Shown here piece by piece: positions 32,711 to 43,688 of a stretch of DNA of 64,000 bases (its first letter is position 1; the number at the start of each line of letters is the position of its first letter). This stretch comes from Tachypleus tridentatus (lineage: Eukaryota > Arthropoda > Merostomata > Xiphosura > Limulidae), in assembly GCF_004210375.1 (NCBI RefSeq), contig NC_134834.1, positions 144,989,009-145,053,008 of the forward strand, given 5' to 3'. A model generated the notes under the pieces. The model saw only the letters and a list, made by a program, of their open reading frames with translations. It did no database searches and was not told the DNA's origin. The position numbers were made by a program, and so were the translations under genes.

Positions 32711-33141
32711 GAACTCGGCATGGCCAGGTGGGTCAAGGCGTGCGACTTGTGATCTGAAGGCCGCGGGTTCGCATCCCCGTCACACAAACATGCTCACCTT
32801 TTTGGGTTCAGATCCCGGTCGCACCAAACATGTTCGCCCTTTCAGCCGTAGGGGAGTTATAATAATGGCCCGGCATGGCCAGGTGTGTTAAAGCGTTCGA
32901 CTCGAAACTCGAGGGTCGCGGGTTCGAATCCCGGTCGTACCAAACATGCTCGCCCTTTCAGCCGTGGGAGCGTTATAATGTTACGGTCAATCCCACTATT
33001 CGTTGGTAAAAGAGTAGCCCAAGAGTTGGCGGTGGGTGGTGATGACTAGCTGCCTTCCCTCTAGTCTTACACTGCTAAGTTAGGGACGGCCAACACAGAT
33101 AGCCCTCTAGTAGCTTTGTGCGAAATTCCAAAACAAACAAA
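32711..33141 (+). mobile_element. Family A SINE with three stacked head segments
   Basis: Head 1 (CTCGGCATGGCCAGGTGGGT, B box GGGTTCGCATCCCC) stops in the CATGCTCACC junction. A second fragment (GGTTCAGATCCCGGTCGCAC, then GTAGGGGAGTTATAATAA) follows. A full element then starts at 32877 with GGCCCGGCATGGCCAGGTG and runs to the GTGCGAAATTCC tail. The flanks 32700-32710 and 33142-33152 are identical (CCTTCTACGTG), so all three segments were inserted together in one retroposition event. Confidence 0.9.
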
Positions 33142-33152
33142 CCTTCTACGTG

Positions 33153-33270
33153 TGTGTGTGTTTTCTTACAGCAAAGCCACATCGGGTTCTCTGCTGAGCC
33201 CACCTAGTGGAATCGAACTCCTGATTTTAGCGTTGTAAATCCGTAGACATATCGGTGTACTAGCGGGGGG
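33153..33270 (-). mobile_element. SINE family B inserted at the same site
   Basis: Starts with a GT tract and TTTTCTTACAGCAAAGCCAC, contains CATCGGGTTCTCTGCTGAGC, and ends with TAGCGGGGGG. The right flank CTTCTCCTTCTAC repeats the left flank of the neighbouring compound A element (about 32696-32707), so the two elements share or neighbour one target site inside a degenerate CTCCTTCTAC-containing tandem repeat (32661-33420). Confidence 0.88.
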
Positions 33271-33284
33271 CTTCTCCTTCTACA

Positions 33285-34326
33285 GGTCAGCCATAAGCAC
33301 ACATGTGAACAGTCCTGAGCACATATACATATATATATCCACTCTACAGCAAAACCACACACACATCTCCCTCTAGAGCACGATCAAGGGTGCATATATG
33401 TCCCCCTCTAAATCACTGCCATGGAAGTTTGAAATTTTTTCTCACCACAAAATAAGAATATTCACCTTCATTGTTGCTGCATCAAGTTAACACTGCTGTG
33501 GTAATTTAGTATAATGTACATACCTGAGACGATGTCACTTTAATCAGTTCGTTTTAAATATGTATCACAATGACTATCATAAGAATAAGATTAGAAAAAT
33601 TAAAGACAGCTAAATTGGAAGAAGGAACTAAAGCTAATTCTTTAAAGTGAGTCTAAACGTTATTAGAACTATTGAATTCAAACTAGCTTCTAAAACCACT
33701 GCAAAATATAAGAACACAAAGAAATCCGAGTGAATGTAATTAAATAATATTTTCCGAAATATCTTTGTAACCAGTCGTTCGATCATACGAATGAAATAAA
33801 ACGACAATTAACGAACAAGTCTCTTCATTGTGTAGAATTTATTGCGAATACGTTTCAATGAATTCTGGCAGGAATCACGCCGACTGGAACGGAACAAAGA
33901 TCTTATGTGTACGTATAACAGCACACCAAATGTTAAAAATAAAAATTCTTTACGATAGCCTAACACGTGCGTGCAAGTTTAAACATGTCAACACTCTTTT
34001 TGGTGGTGTTGGTTCCATGTTGTAATTACTTGTGTTGGCTAAAAGCCTAACACCAAACTGACGATGAGATAAGGTGCATGATGGCGCCATATGTGTGTAA
34101 TTCTACTTACAATCAATGCTCACAAAATCTGCCAAACCAAGTGAATTACATAAATAGCTGCAACGCCACAAGCCTTACGACTTTCCTCTTTACCACCTTA
34201 TATTATATTGATTAAATTATCAATCCACTGTACCGTGTAATTATGGCACTCTCTCCTTCCACGCGTGCACGTTAAACATACTACACGTTACAAAGTAAAT
34301 AAGCAGTCACTTCAACAAAGTGTAAC
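33285..34326. other. Spacer with remnants of a tandem repeat at its left edge
   Basis: 33300-33420 contains further units of the CTCCCTCTAGAGCA / CATGAGCACACATA type. The rest is AT-rich with no supported gene; a plus-strand frame at 33828-34025 shows no recognised domain. Confidence 0.45.
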
Positions 34327-34560
34327 AAATAATACAAAAACAAAACCCTCATTCGAATCGAGCTCTATTCGAAGTGTTTCAGTGAGAAATTCTGATAGGT
34401 TACAAGTCTAACATATAATATAAACAAAAAGTCCTCTTTCAAATAGAATTTTGTTCGAAGCGTTTTAGTGCACATATAATGAAAACAAAAAGTTTTCGTT
34501 TGAACCGAACTCTATTTACAGTTTTAGCGAACAATTCTGGTAGGTTCATTTGAAAATAAA
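34327..34560. repeat. Degenerate tandem repeat, about three units
   Basis: AAACAAAA-rich starts are followed by TTCGAATCGAGCTCTATTCG or TTTGAACCGAACTCTATTTA, then GTTTCAGTGAGAAATTCTGA or GTTTTAGCGAACAATTCTGG. Confidence 0.6.
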
Positions 34561-34869
34561 ATCTAACACAAAACTATTCCATAGAGTATGCTAATTATCT
34601 AACGTCATGTTAGCGTAAGTCAAACTTTAAGATTGGGCATGAATTTCCATAAATATCATATACGTCATGCTCTCTCCAGGTAAATAAAGAATTTCATGAA
34701 ATACAATTTATGAGAGCATTTTTCAGTGTCATCCCCTTTGGTATTTATATAAAGAAAAAAAACATTTTTGTATGAAAAAGATTTCATCCAACGTTTTAAA
34801 TAATCATAAATAATAAATATGTTATTAAAACATTGAGGGTGTGTTTTTAACAAATTTTGTAGAATTGAT

Positions 34870-34946
34870 TGGTTTGGTTTGTTTTGAATTTCGCGCAAAG
34901 CTACACGAGTGCTATCTGCGTTAGCCGTCCCTAATTAAGACTAGAG
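34870..34946 (-). mobile_element. SINE family A, 3' part left of a hAT insertion
   Basis: Tail TTGAATTTCGCGCAAAGCTA through TAGCCGTCCCTAATTAAGAC to ACTAGAG, where the hAT element begins. The other part is at 37241-37439. Confidence 0.92.
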
Positions 34947-37240
34947 CAGTGGTTCTTAACCTGGGTTCAATCGAACCCCAGGGGTTCGGCAGAGGTCAAG
35001 ACACACACACTGTGCGTGTCCGTTCCGTTCACCCCACTCGTATGATTCGTGACGTCATGTTCCACTTAACCATCATTGGCTGCGGCTGTCACGTCACATC
35101 ACTTGGTCTTAATATCTGTGCTGCAGGGAATTTCGTGCGCTTAGCAGTCGACTTGTGACTGTAGTAATCGTGCGCCATTTGTGATTTTTTTCCCTAATCT
35201 TTCAATCCCTTCATACTAACTATGTCGAGCAAAAACAGAAAATGGTCACAAGAATACGTACAATATGGATTCACGTGTATAACGGAACATGATGGGAGTC
35301 AGCGTCCTCAATGCATGATTTACAATGCCAAGTTGAGCAATTCTAGTCTAGCAGCGGCAAAACGAAGAGAACACTTCCCTAAAGCTGCATGGAGATGGGA
35401 AATACAAGAACATAACGCTTGTTGAATTCAAGGTAAAGAGAGCCAGGTTCGATGAAAAGGCTACTTTGCCTGTTCTTGGCTTTGTACCCATCGACAAACC
35501 GATCCTCACAGCATGGTACGAAGTTGCGTACTTCATCGCAAAGCAGGGCAAACCACACACCATTGATGAAGTACTCGGAAAACCAGCTCTGTTGAAGATG
35601 GCAAATATCATGCTGGGAAACCTGCTGAAAATAAGTTATCCTCTTTCAAATGACACCATCAGCAGCAGAATAAATGACATGAGCGATGACATCTTGGCTC
35701 AAGTAGTTGCAGATCTGATTTGAAGCCCAGCAAACTTCAGCCTTCAACTCGACGAGACCACCGACGTTTCCAATCTAAGCCAGCTTGTTGTATTCGTGCG
35801 CTATGTGAAGAACGACGAGATAAAAGAAGATTATTTTATTTTGTAAACCTCTTACAACAACAACTAAGGCACCCGACGTGAAGAAACTTGTGGATGACTT
35901 CTTGAGAGACAACGATCTTTCGTGGGATATGGTTTTCCAGTTTGTTCGGACGGAGTTCCAGTCATGCTGGGACGAAACTCTGGTTTTGGTGCGCTGGTAA
36001 AAGCCGATGCACCACACATCTTGTAACGCACTGTGTTCTGCACAGGTATGCGTTGGCAACAAAAACCTTGCCTTCAAAACTGGCAGAACTATTAACTATT
36101 GTAGTGGAATGTGTGAGCTTTGTTCAAAATAGTGCCCTGAAGCACTGCATCTTCAAAGAGCTGTGTAATGAAATGGACTCTGAATTCGAGGTACTTCTGT
36201 ACCACTCTAACGTTCGATGGTTATCCCGGGGAAAGGTGTTGAATCATGTTTTTGCCATGCGTGTGGAATTAGCCCTGTTTTTGCGAAAGCACCAAGAGTT
36301 CATTCTCATTTTGGCGTACGTGGCCGATATCTTCAATGCTCTCAATCATCTCAATCAACAGATGCAGGGCGGTGGAGTCAACATCATCGAAGGGAAGAAA
36401 ACCTGAAGGCTTTTCAAAAAAAGCTACCGTTATGGAAATGATGAACAGAGAATGATAACTTCGCAAACTTTCCCCTGTTGGACGACTATGTAAGTAAGAT
36501 CGAAGATGTGTCTGAAATCGGAGACATTTCTGTACCCGGGGAACTGAAGCAAGCAATTGCCATGCACTTAGATGAGCTCGCAAAGTCTCTCGACGGATAC
36601 TTCCCCACAAGAGAGTCATATCCAGCATGGGTGAGACAGCCGTTCACGTTTAATGTTGCAACAGCAGATGTCATTGATGAATACCTCGACAAAATCTTTG
36701 AACTTCAGCAGAGCAAGATTCAACAGTAACTTTTCAGAACAACAACGCTCTCAACGTTTTGGTGTCACCAAATCGAAACGTACCCTCTTATTGCTAAGAA
36801 TGCTCTTGAGATACTCATACCGTTTGTTACAACATATCTTTGCTAGCGATCATTTTCGAGGATGGTAGACATAAAAACGAAGAAAAGGAACAGACTTTGT
36901 TGCGAAAATGATATGAGAGTGGCACTTGCCAAGGTGAAGCCGCGCATTTCTGAACTTGACTCTGAAACGCAACAGCAAAAGTCACATTGATTTGCAGTAA
37001 ATATTCATTGAGTTATATTTTTGTTTTTGTGTGAAATTCATGTTTTGTTGGTTTTGTTCTTTGAACACAGTGATATTGTGTGCAACTGATGCATAGCTCA
37101 TTTTGTGCACTAATAAAATATCTACCTATGTTTTGAATTTGAAAAAAATCATATTTTATTTTTCCAATTACGAACGATTCAGTGAATGCAAGTACGAAAC
37201 TTCCGGGGTTCAGTACCTCCAATAAGGTTAAGAACCACTG
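34947..37240 (+). mobile_element. hAT-superfamily DNA transposon, decayed but end-complete
   Basis: The left end CAGTGGTTCTTAACC and right end GGTTAAGAACCACTG are perfect 15-bp inverted termini. The flanks 34939-34946 (GACTAGAG) and 37241-37248 (GATTAGAG) are an 8-bp target duplication with one change, as expected for hAT. The insertion splits a family A SINE. Length is 2,294 bp. The transposase inside has stops and frameshifts, so the copy cannot move by itself. Confidence 0.95.
35222..36990 (+). pseudogene. hAT transposase with BED-type zinc finger (ZBED5/SCAND3-like), broken
   Basis: Starts MSSKNRKWSQEYVQYGF. The N-terminal zinc-finger area reads RPQCMIYNAK, where the second Cys expected for a C-x2-C pair is Tyr. 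Then come LPVLGFVPIDKPILTAWYEV, LQLDETTDVSNLSQLVVFV (holding the first acidic residue of the RNase-H-like core), MLGRNSGFGALVKADAPHI, THCVLHRYALATKTLP, and the hallmark HSNVRWLSRGKVLNHVFAMR. The C-terminal dimerisation part (KTKKRNRLCCENDMRVALAK) ends near 36990. Stops occur after VVADLI (35721-35723) and in the FIL-stop stretch near 35840, with several frame changes. By family knowledge the intact protein would cut and join the element ends; this copy is inactive. Confidence 0.9.
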
Positions 37241-37439
37241 GATTAGAGGGAAGGCAGCTAGTCATCACCACCCATCGCCAACTCTTGGGCTACTCTTTTA
37301 CTAACGAATAGTAGGATTGATGGTCGCATTATAACGCTCCCACGGTTGAATGGGCGAGCATGTTTGGTGTGACGGGGATTCGAACTCGCGACCCTTAGAT
37401 TACGAGTCGAGTGACTTAACCATCTGGCCATGCCGGGCC
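37241..37439 (-). mobile_element. SINE family A, 5' part right of the hAT insertion
   Basis: Resumes at GATTAGAGGGAAGGCAGCTA, directly continuing 34870-34946, and runs to the head GGCCCGGCATGGCCAGATGG (minus strand). B box GAGTTCGAATCCCC is intact. Confidence 0.93.
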
Positions 37440-37469
37440 TTGTAGGTTTGAAAGATAACCTTTTGTACA

Positions 37470-37580
37470 GAAGTGGTTAGAGTAGTCGGTTTGCGGGTCG
37501 CGGAACAAACCTCCTTATTAAACATGCTTGACCTTTCAGCCTCTGGGGTTTTATAATGTTTTGATCAATCTCACTATTCA
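37470..37580 (+). mobile_element. SINE family A relic
   Basis: GTGGTTAGAGTAGTCGGTTT, GGGTCGCGGAACAAACCTCC, ATTAAACATGCTTGACCTTT, then CAATCTCACTATTCA: family A order with heavy decay; tail absent. Confidence 0.5.
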
Positions 37581-37589
37581 CTACGACTT

Positions 37590-37663
37590 GTATCTCAAGA
37601 CTGCTAGTATGGGTATTAAAGCTGTCTTGAGATACATTTTTACTTCAAGTAGAATTCGCGTCG
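37590..37663. repeat. Short hairpin member of the foldback family
   Basis: Arms 37590-37601 and 37624-37635 are a perfect 12-bp inverted repeat (GTATCTCAAGAC). The loop has CTAGTATGGGTATTAAAGC. The right flank ATTTTTACTTCAAGTAGAAT matches the 2.9-kb element. Compared with it, the hammerhead-like core has been lost. Confidence 0.75.
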
Positions 37664-38181
37664 TTACGAATTAATCTACGACTTCAAAATTAGGAACGGT
37701 TAGTACAGATATCTTCCGAATTGGTATAGCGATTTTAAAATAAACGGAAATTAATCACTTGATGTGATTTTGTATCACATTTTAATATTATGAATGTAAT
37801 TTTCATTTTAAAAGACCACCAACTTTAGACAGCCCCCCATCCTAAACTCAATCTTACATCATCGGAACTTGATCGTAGCAAAGGTCTGTGGAATATCTCA
37901 GGACAGGAGTCTGTTTCGGAGAGAGGTTTATAATTCTTCTGGGCTCTGAAAGTACAAGAAAGAAACTCATAGCAACGAATAAAACAAAAAAATACCAATG
38001 CGATCTCAAAATGCATTAGGCCTGATGAGCATGACCAAGAAGTCAACGTCACAGACTTGAATTAGAGGATTTATGATTCGAGTTCCGATGGCAAAAAAAA
38101 GCAATCTCCACTTTGAAGCGTTATAAGAGCGATGATGAAATTAGGATATCCCAAGAGTCGGCAATGGATGTTGTTGACGTG
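37664..38181. other. Spacer without recognised features
   Basis: No gene supported. Confidence 0.4.
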
Positions 38182-38262
38182 CTCCTAGTAGCTCAGCGGT
38201 AAATCTTCGATACCTGTGGTGGTCACAGCACAGACAACCCATTATGTAACCTACTTTCTGCA
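38182..38262 (+). mobile_element. SINE family C, internally deleted
   Basis: CTAGTAGCTCAGCGGTAAAT head joins CTTCGATACCTGTGGTGGTC and CACAGACAACCCATTATGTA of the C tail; the anticodon part is missing. Confidence 0.7.
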
Positions 38263-39136
38263 AACATGCCACTTTGTCATTGGCAGTGGAGGGAGTCCAG
38301 ACGATCAGATCATCAAAACTTTATATAGTGATTATTACAAAAATAAATAACCTATATAACATGACTAAGTCGTTTCTTCTGTGAAACAGAAACTATTCTG
38401 TCAATAATTTCAAGACATGCCTTGTTACAGTATTTATCGATCACTTTGGAAGGGTTGTTAAGTTTCTTAGCAGTCAAAGAAGTCGTTGAGAATCGACGTG
38501 GTTCGATGTACTTGTGCGGAAGACATTTGATTCAGAAAGTTCACCATAATTTGTGCTAAAACAAACAACAGAAATTAGGAGCAAAAGCTGTTACTTTTAC
38601 TACTGAGTCTTTTACCAACTGGTTCAAATTATGCTATTCACTTACCTCGGTAGCTTGTGTACAGAGATTTCTACTAGAACAAAGTAATCACTATAAACGA
38701 AATACTTTTTTTTACCAACTAATATATCGCCGATGTATCTTTAGTTTCAGGAGCCCCAATATAAGAACAAGAGATAATTCTAACCCTTTACCAGAAGCTA
38801 GAAACTGAGTTTCGACACCAGTGGCGGCTGGAGCACAAATAGCTCATTTGCGTAGTTTTACCAGAAAATAACTGCTTTAATTTTTAAGACTCGTTTATCA
38901 AGCCTTACATGTATATTTCCAGTAATCGTAACCCCTACTAAAGCATGATATGATTCTTTCGTATTAGAACGTGAACTGCCATAAAACATCAATCCATCGC
39001 GGATTTTGCTGTTGGTTAAGTTACTGTTATATTCCTTTCTAACTGTATTTCTTAAAATAATGATTGAACAATTATTAACATGCGTTAAATGTTTTTATAA
39101 CAACACTACATACCACCTGGTTTATCATTCACAGAG
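38263..39136. other. Spacer without recognised genes
   Basis: A CACCAGTGGCGGCTGGAGC patch at 38817-38835 looks like a hAT-type terminus but no partner end was found. Otherwise nothing. Confidence 0.35.
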
Positions 39137-39147
39137 GGTGTTCTTGG

Positions 39148-39415
39148 TTTTGGTTTGATTTTCGCGCAAAGCTACACAAAGGCTGCATGTACTAGCCGTC
39201 CCTAATTTAGCAGTAATAGACTAGAATGAAAGCAGCTAGTCAACACCACCTACAGTAAACTCTTGGGTTACTCTTCTACCAACGAGCTGTGGGTCCGACA
39301 GTAATATTATAACACCCAACGGCTGAGAGTGCGGGTACGTTCGGTGACGGGGATTCGAACCCACTATCTTCAGATTGAGAGTCAAGCGTCCCCTAAACAC
39401 GACAGGCCCTGGCCT
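39148..39415 (-). mobile_element. SINE family A with perfect 11-bp target duplication
   Basis: Full order of blocks in reverse. Flanks 39137-39147 and 39416-39426 are identical (GGTGTTCTTGG). It sits just outside the Tc1 element that begins near 39450. Confidence 0.93.
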
Positions 39416-39449
39416 GGTGTTCTTGGAATGTTTTCAAGTTGGTTTATAT

Positions 39450-40458
39450 GGTACCACACCCTTGTGGAAATTAATTGAAACAAATGGTCATTTTACAATA
39501 TTTTCAGCATGGCGGCCGATTAAGCTCGCTGGACCCGCTGATTTCATTTAATAGTCATTTTTTCACGCATATGGCGTCATTAGCTGTGTTTTGCAGTACG
39601 GTCGATCTATGTTTTGGATATGTGACGAAATTTTGAGGAATATTACGTCATTCGAAATTGCGTTAAAAGGGCAAGGAGACTAGTCAAAAAACAACTTCTT
39701 ACCAACTCAATGAAGAAAAAACGGTATCAATGGGGTCTGAAATACAAGAACTTTACGCAAGAACAATGGAGGAAGGTGTTATTCAGTGACGAAACTCATT
39801 TCTTCGTACAGTGTCAAAGAAGTCTGCATGTTCGCAGAGATCCAGGTGAGAAACTTCGAGAATCTCACATCAATCAGTTTGTAAAACATCTCTTGAAGAT
39901 GTTTTGGAGCTTTTTTAGCTACTATGGCGTCGGAGGCTTACATATCATAGAAGGTATGATGCGAGGATCACAGTACATCAAAGTTTTGCAGAGAAGAGTC
40001 GTTCCAGAATTGAAAAAGAGATTTCTAGATGGATCTGACATTTTTCAGCGAGATTTGGCTCCGTGCCACACATCGAAACTTGTGAAGAAGTTTATGACTA
40101 CAACGCGAATAAAGGTGCTGGACTGGCCTGGAAATTCTCCAGATTTAAATCCTATTGTAAATCTTTGGGCGATCTGTAAAGAAAGACTTCCGGGATAGGA
40201 CTGTACTACGAAAGATAAGCTAATTGAGACCATAATTGAGGTGTGGTACCGCGATCCAAAAATTAGTAAAGATTGCAGTCAACTCGTGGACTGGATGTCA
40301 AAGCGGATTAATGATCTTCTGAAAAATAAAGGCGGTCATATCATGTATTAATTTGTAAGTAATTTTTGAATTCTCAGAAATAAAACACAAAAAATTGAAA
40401 AAAATTGTAATTTTCCGTCTTGTTTCAATTAATTTGCATATGGGTGTATTTCGGTGCC
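39450..40458 (+). mobile_element. Tc1-type DNA transposon, internally deleted
   Basis: Ends of about 55 bp are inverted copies: the left has GGTACCACACCC then GGAAATTAATTGAAACAAAT; the right, reversed, has GGCACCGAAATACACCC then GCAAATTAATTGAAACAAG. At about 1.0 kb it is shorter than a complete Tc1 element (roughly 1.3-1.6 kb by family knowledge), because the part encoding the DNA-binding N-terminus is missing. Confidence 0.85.
39680..40351 (+). pseudogene. Tc1 transposase, truncated and catalytically dead
   Basis: The frame RLVKKQLLTNSMKKKRYQW joins the usual middle of Tc1 transposases. The first catalytic Asp is present in VLFSDETHFF. The second region reads FQRDLAPCHTSKL (usual form QDNAPCHTA). 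The third region reads SPDLNPIVNLW, where the usual Glu of NPIENLW is Val. A stop follows LPG at 40196-40198, but the frame continues without shift to KNKGGHIMY and ends at 40351, matching the normal C-terminal GGH. The helix-turn-helix N-terminus is absent. Loss of the DDE Glu, the stop and the deletion make it inactive. Confidence 0.9.
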
Positions 40459-41509
40459 TCTTCTCTACTGTTTCTGTTAACGCATTTTTATGAACACATT
40501 CACAATAACAGTGAAATATTGCTATTAATAATAGTCTCGATACCAGACATAATTAGTTAAGCTATATCTTTAACACAGGAACAAGGGTTAGAGGATTGAT
40601 TTTCTGTGACACATATAAAAACCAATCGAAGAAATTTCGCTTCCTTACACAGAACAAGTGTTGGCACTTTGGAAAACTTGGGTACTTACCACGTGTAGAA
40701 ACATTCTCTCAAGCCTGAATGGTATGTAACATTTATGAAAATACTTTATTATTCTTTATCAGGAAATAACAAGTGCCAAAGTCACTTCTTGGTGTGATAT
40801 TGAATAGATTATTGAAGAAAAGATTTCGTAATAAATTTATTTGAGAAAATGGAATTCACATAGCATATAAAAAGATTAAAGAAGTGATAGCTATGATTCG
40901 TTTGTTTTACAAATACAACACTCCAACCATACATAAAACAAGTTGACCTTTCAGTTTGTTTACAAAGCGTTTTAATTCTCTTCAATGAAAATGTCCAATA
41001 TCTTTATCGTTTTTTGCACCTAGTTTACAGGAGAAACTCGTGTTTTTTATAAAGATTTCTTCATAATTCACTTGCCGATCTTTTGTTATCTACAATGTTT
41101 AAATGGAGCTCGATGTAATTACTCAAATATTCTAACTCTTGCTTTTCTCTACGTGAATCTTCGTTACGAAAACAGCTAACATCTGTTACACCTTATGAAC
41201 ACGGCTGGAATGATTTAAGTATTTAGAAATCTACTGGACAAAATTTATGTCCGCCCGCACATACTTTAAGATAACAGATAATTACCATATGATCAAGCAC
41301 TTACTTTTGTTTGATATCTAGAGGTTTACTCGAGGTTATAAGCAGTCATTGCACTAAATTATTTTTAAATCACTTTCACTTTAAATCTTTCATTATGAAA
41401 ATGTTTAAAAGTTGTTAACTTTCGAGTAGTTTAAAATCATTTCTTAACAAAAAGCTTTAAGGTAGAAGATGAAGCTAAGAACAATCAGCCCAAATAGGTT
41501 TAGTCAGTT
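40459..41509. other. AT-rich spacer
   Basis: Nothing supported. Confidence 0.4.
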
Positions 41510-42215
41510 TAGAGCTAAAAGCAGTAAATTATCCTCACTTGTGACACAGATGATACCTCCACGAGAACTCGTAACACAAATGCTACATTCACGAAATAGT
41601 AAATTACCCTCAAATGTGACACAAATTATATATTCATATGGTAGTAAACTAACCTTATTTGTGACACAAATGAATGATTCATATGGTAGTAAACTATCCT
41701 AAACTGTGATTGTGACAAAAATGGTACATTCATGAGGCAATAAACTATCCTCACTCGTGACACTAAAGGTAGATTTGTGTTAGTCAATTATCCTCACTCG
41801 TAACACAAATGCTACATTCACGAGATAGTAAATTCTCTCAATTGTGATGCAAATGATATATTCATATGGTAGTAAACTACCTTATTTGTGACACACATGG
41901 TACATTCATTCAGAAGTAAACTATTCTCATTCACAATACAAATAGCACATTCATAAGGTGGTAAACTCTCCTCACTATTAACACAAATGGTATATTTATA
42001 TAGTAGTAAACTATCTTCACTCGTGACACAAATGATGGATTCACATGGTAGTAAACTATCCTCACTCGTGACACAAATGATGGATTCACATGGTATTAAA
42101 CTATTCTCACTCATGACACAAATGATGGATTCATATGGTAGTAAACTATCCTCAGTTGTGACACAAATGATACATTCACGAGGTAGTAAATTATTCTCAT
42201 TCGTGAAACACGAGA
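41510..42215. repeat. 45-bp minisatellite, about fifteen copies
   Basis: The unit is GGTAGTAAACTATCCTCACT, CGTGACACAAATGATGGATT, CACAT. The period is 45 bp, exactly 15 codons, so both strands carry repeat-length open frames (SKLSSLVTQMMDSHG on plus, LPCESIICVTSEDSL on minus). The most uniform units are near 42000-42110. No start context, signal or domain argues for translation. Confidence 0.92.
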
Positions 42216-43368
42216 TATATTATATATATGCAAATAAAACTGATAGAACCAAATTCTCTCACACACGGATTCTTTAGAGAAAGATCTAAACACAAATCCA
42301 GAATAATTTGGCTCTATAGAAGTTACTTTAGAGTTGATTTCAAACATGTTGAAGAAAGAAATCTAACAAACTTTATTGGTTCAATAATCAGTTAAAATAT
42401 GCATTTCACATATGATTTTACAAAGAGTTTAACGGCCTACAAGCACTTAGTAAAATATATTTCAACAATGATGTTCAAGCCCAAAGTAGCTAAAAATGCC
42501 ATTTACTTTATAAGGGACTAGCATGATACCCAGCGTTCTTGGATAAAGACAGCTTTAAATATCAGACTTGTTTTAATTAAATCAACCATATTTATCGTGA
42601 TTTCTTGTAAAAAGTTCAAAATTATTTCTTTACTTAAATAAATATTTAGAAAAAATCAATAAAAAATACAATGTGCAAGAAAAATAATTTGCTAAAGTCA
42701 TTTTAATCAAAACACTTGTTTTGCTTCTTGCGCGTGCCTTGAATGACATTTCAAGTTTCCAAAATAAAAAAAATACTTTACCTTTTGGTATCCTAATTAT
42801 TGCTGTATAGTCAACTAATGTTTATAGTATATTCTGACTTTATTATCGTTCCAGTTGAAGAAGAACTGATTCATTCTATTCTCGTTTTACTTCAAGGTAA
42901 ATGAAAACTTGTCGACCCTAAAGTTTTTGTAAAGTTATTATATAGCTGATTCTTGCAAGTACACACAAGCAAAGCAAAAAAAAAAAAAAACATGGCTGAA
43001 GCATTCCTATTTAGTTGAGAGTGTGAGTGCATATTCCAGAGTAGGCATATATGTACAAAATAAGGAGAGAAAGAGCATAAATGAAGGATCTGAAAAGCTT
43101 TGAAACCGTTTTAACACATAACTGATCACGGATTAAATTACTAGGAAAAGTCCTCACACAAAGATAAAAGGTAAATAATAATCCTCTTGACCACACATTA
43201 CCAAAACAAAAATATGGCTCTTTCTATTTGAGACCAATTGGTTGGTTGTTTGCCAAAATTTGGTATATTGTCACTTTGGCTTCAATTTGCAGTGTCAAAA
43301 CGGCCTCTGAGGTCGCGGCCATAGAGCCAATGTTATTTTCCGCGTGGGCCAGACATGGGCAGACTTCA
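42216..43368. other. AT-rich spacer
   Basis: Contains a poly-A run near 42977-42990. No gene supported. Confidence 0.4.
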
Positions 43369-43601
43369 ACCTGAGGGTCGCGTGTTCGAATCCCCATCGC
43401 ACCAAACATGCTCACCCTTTCAGCCGTGAGGGCATTACAAAGTTAGGTCAATCCCACTATTCATTGGTAAAAAAGTAGCCCAAAACTTGGCGGTGGGTGG
43501 TGACGACTAGCTGTCTTCCCTCTAGTCTTACATTGCTAAATTAGGAACGAATAGCACAAATAACCCTCGTGTAGCTTCAAGCAAAATTCAAAACAAACAA
43601 A
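43369..43601 (+). mobile_element. SINE family A, 5' truncated
   Basis: Starts at CAACCTGAGGGTCGCGTGTT; B box TGTTCGAATCCCC slightly altered; body and tail to AAAATTCAAAACAAACAAAG. Confidence 0.9.
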
Positions 43602-43688
43602 GTTACTTTCCGCATCAAGTTGTATCTGTACCCCGAGTTTGTTGTTCTAACGAAGTGGCCGTGCATAAGGAAAAGACCCACAGAGAGT

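Noticed and set aside
32711..32798. Functional tRNA gene
   Set aside because: The A and B boxes are present, but the sequence is the head of a SINE, is followed by SINE body junctions and does not close as a proper acceptor stem.
38817..38835. hAT terminal repeat (CAGTGGCGGCTGG)
   Set aside because: Only one end-like word was found, with no partner end or target duplication.
43224..43415. Minus-strand frame starting MSMFGAMGIRTRDPQVEV
   Set aside because: The N-terminal part is the reverse translation of a SINE head (GIRTRDPQ is the usual signature of a B box in reverse).
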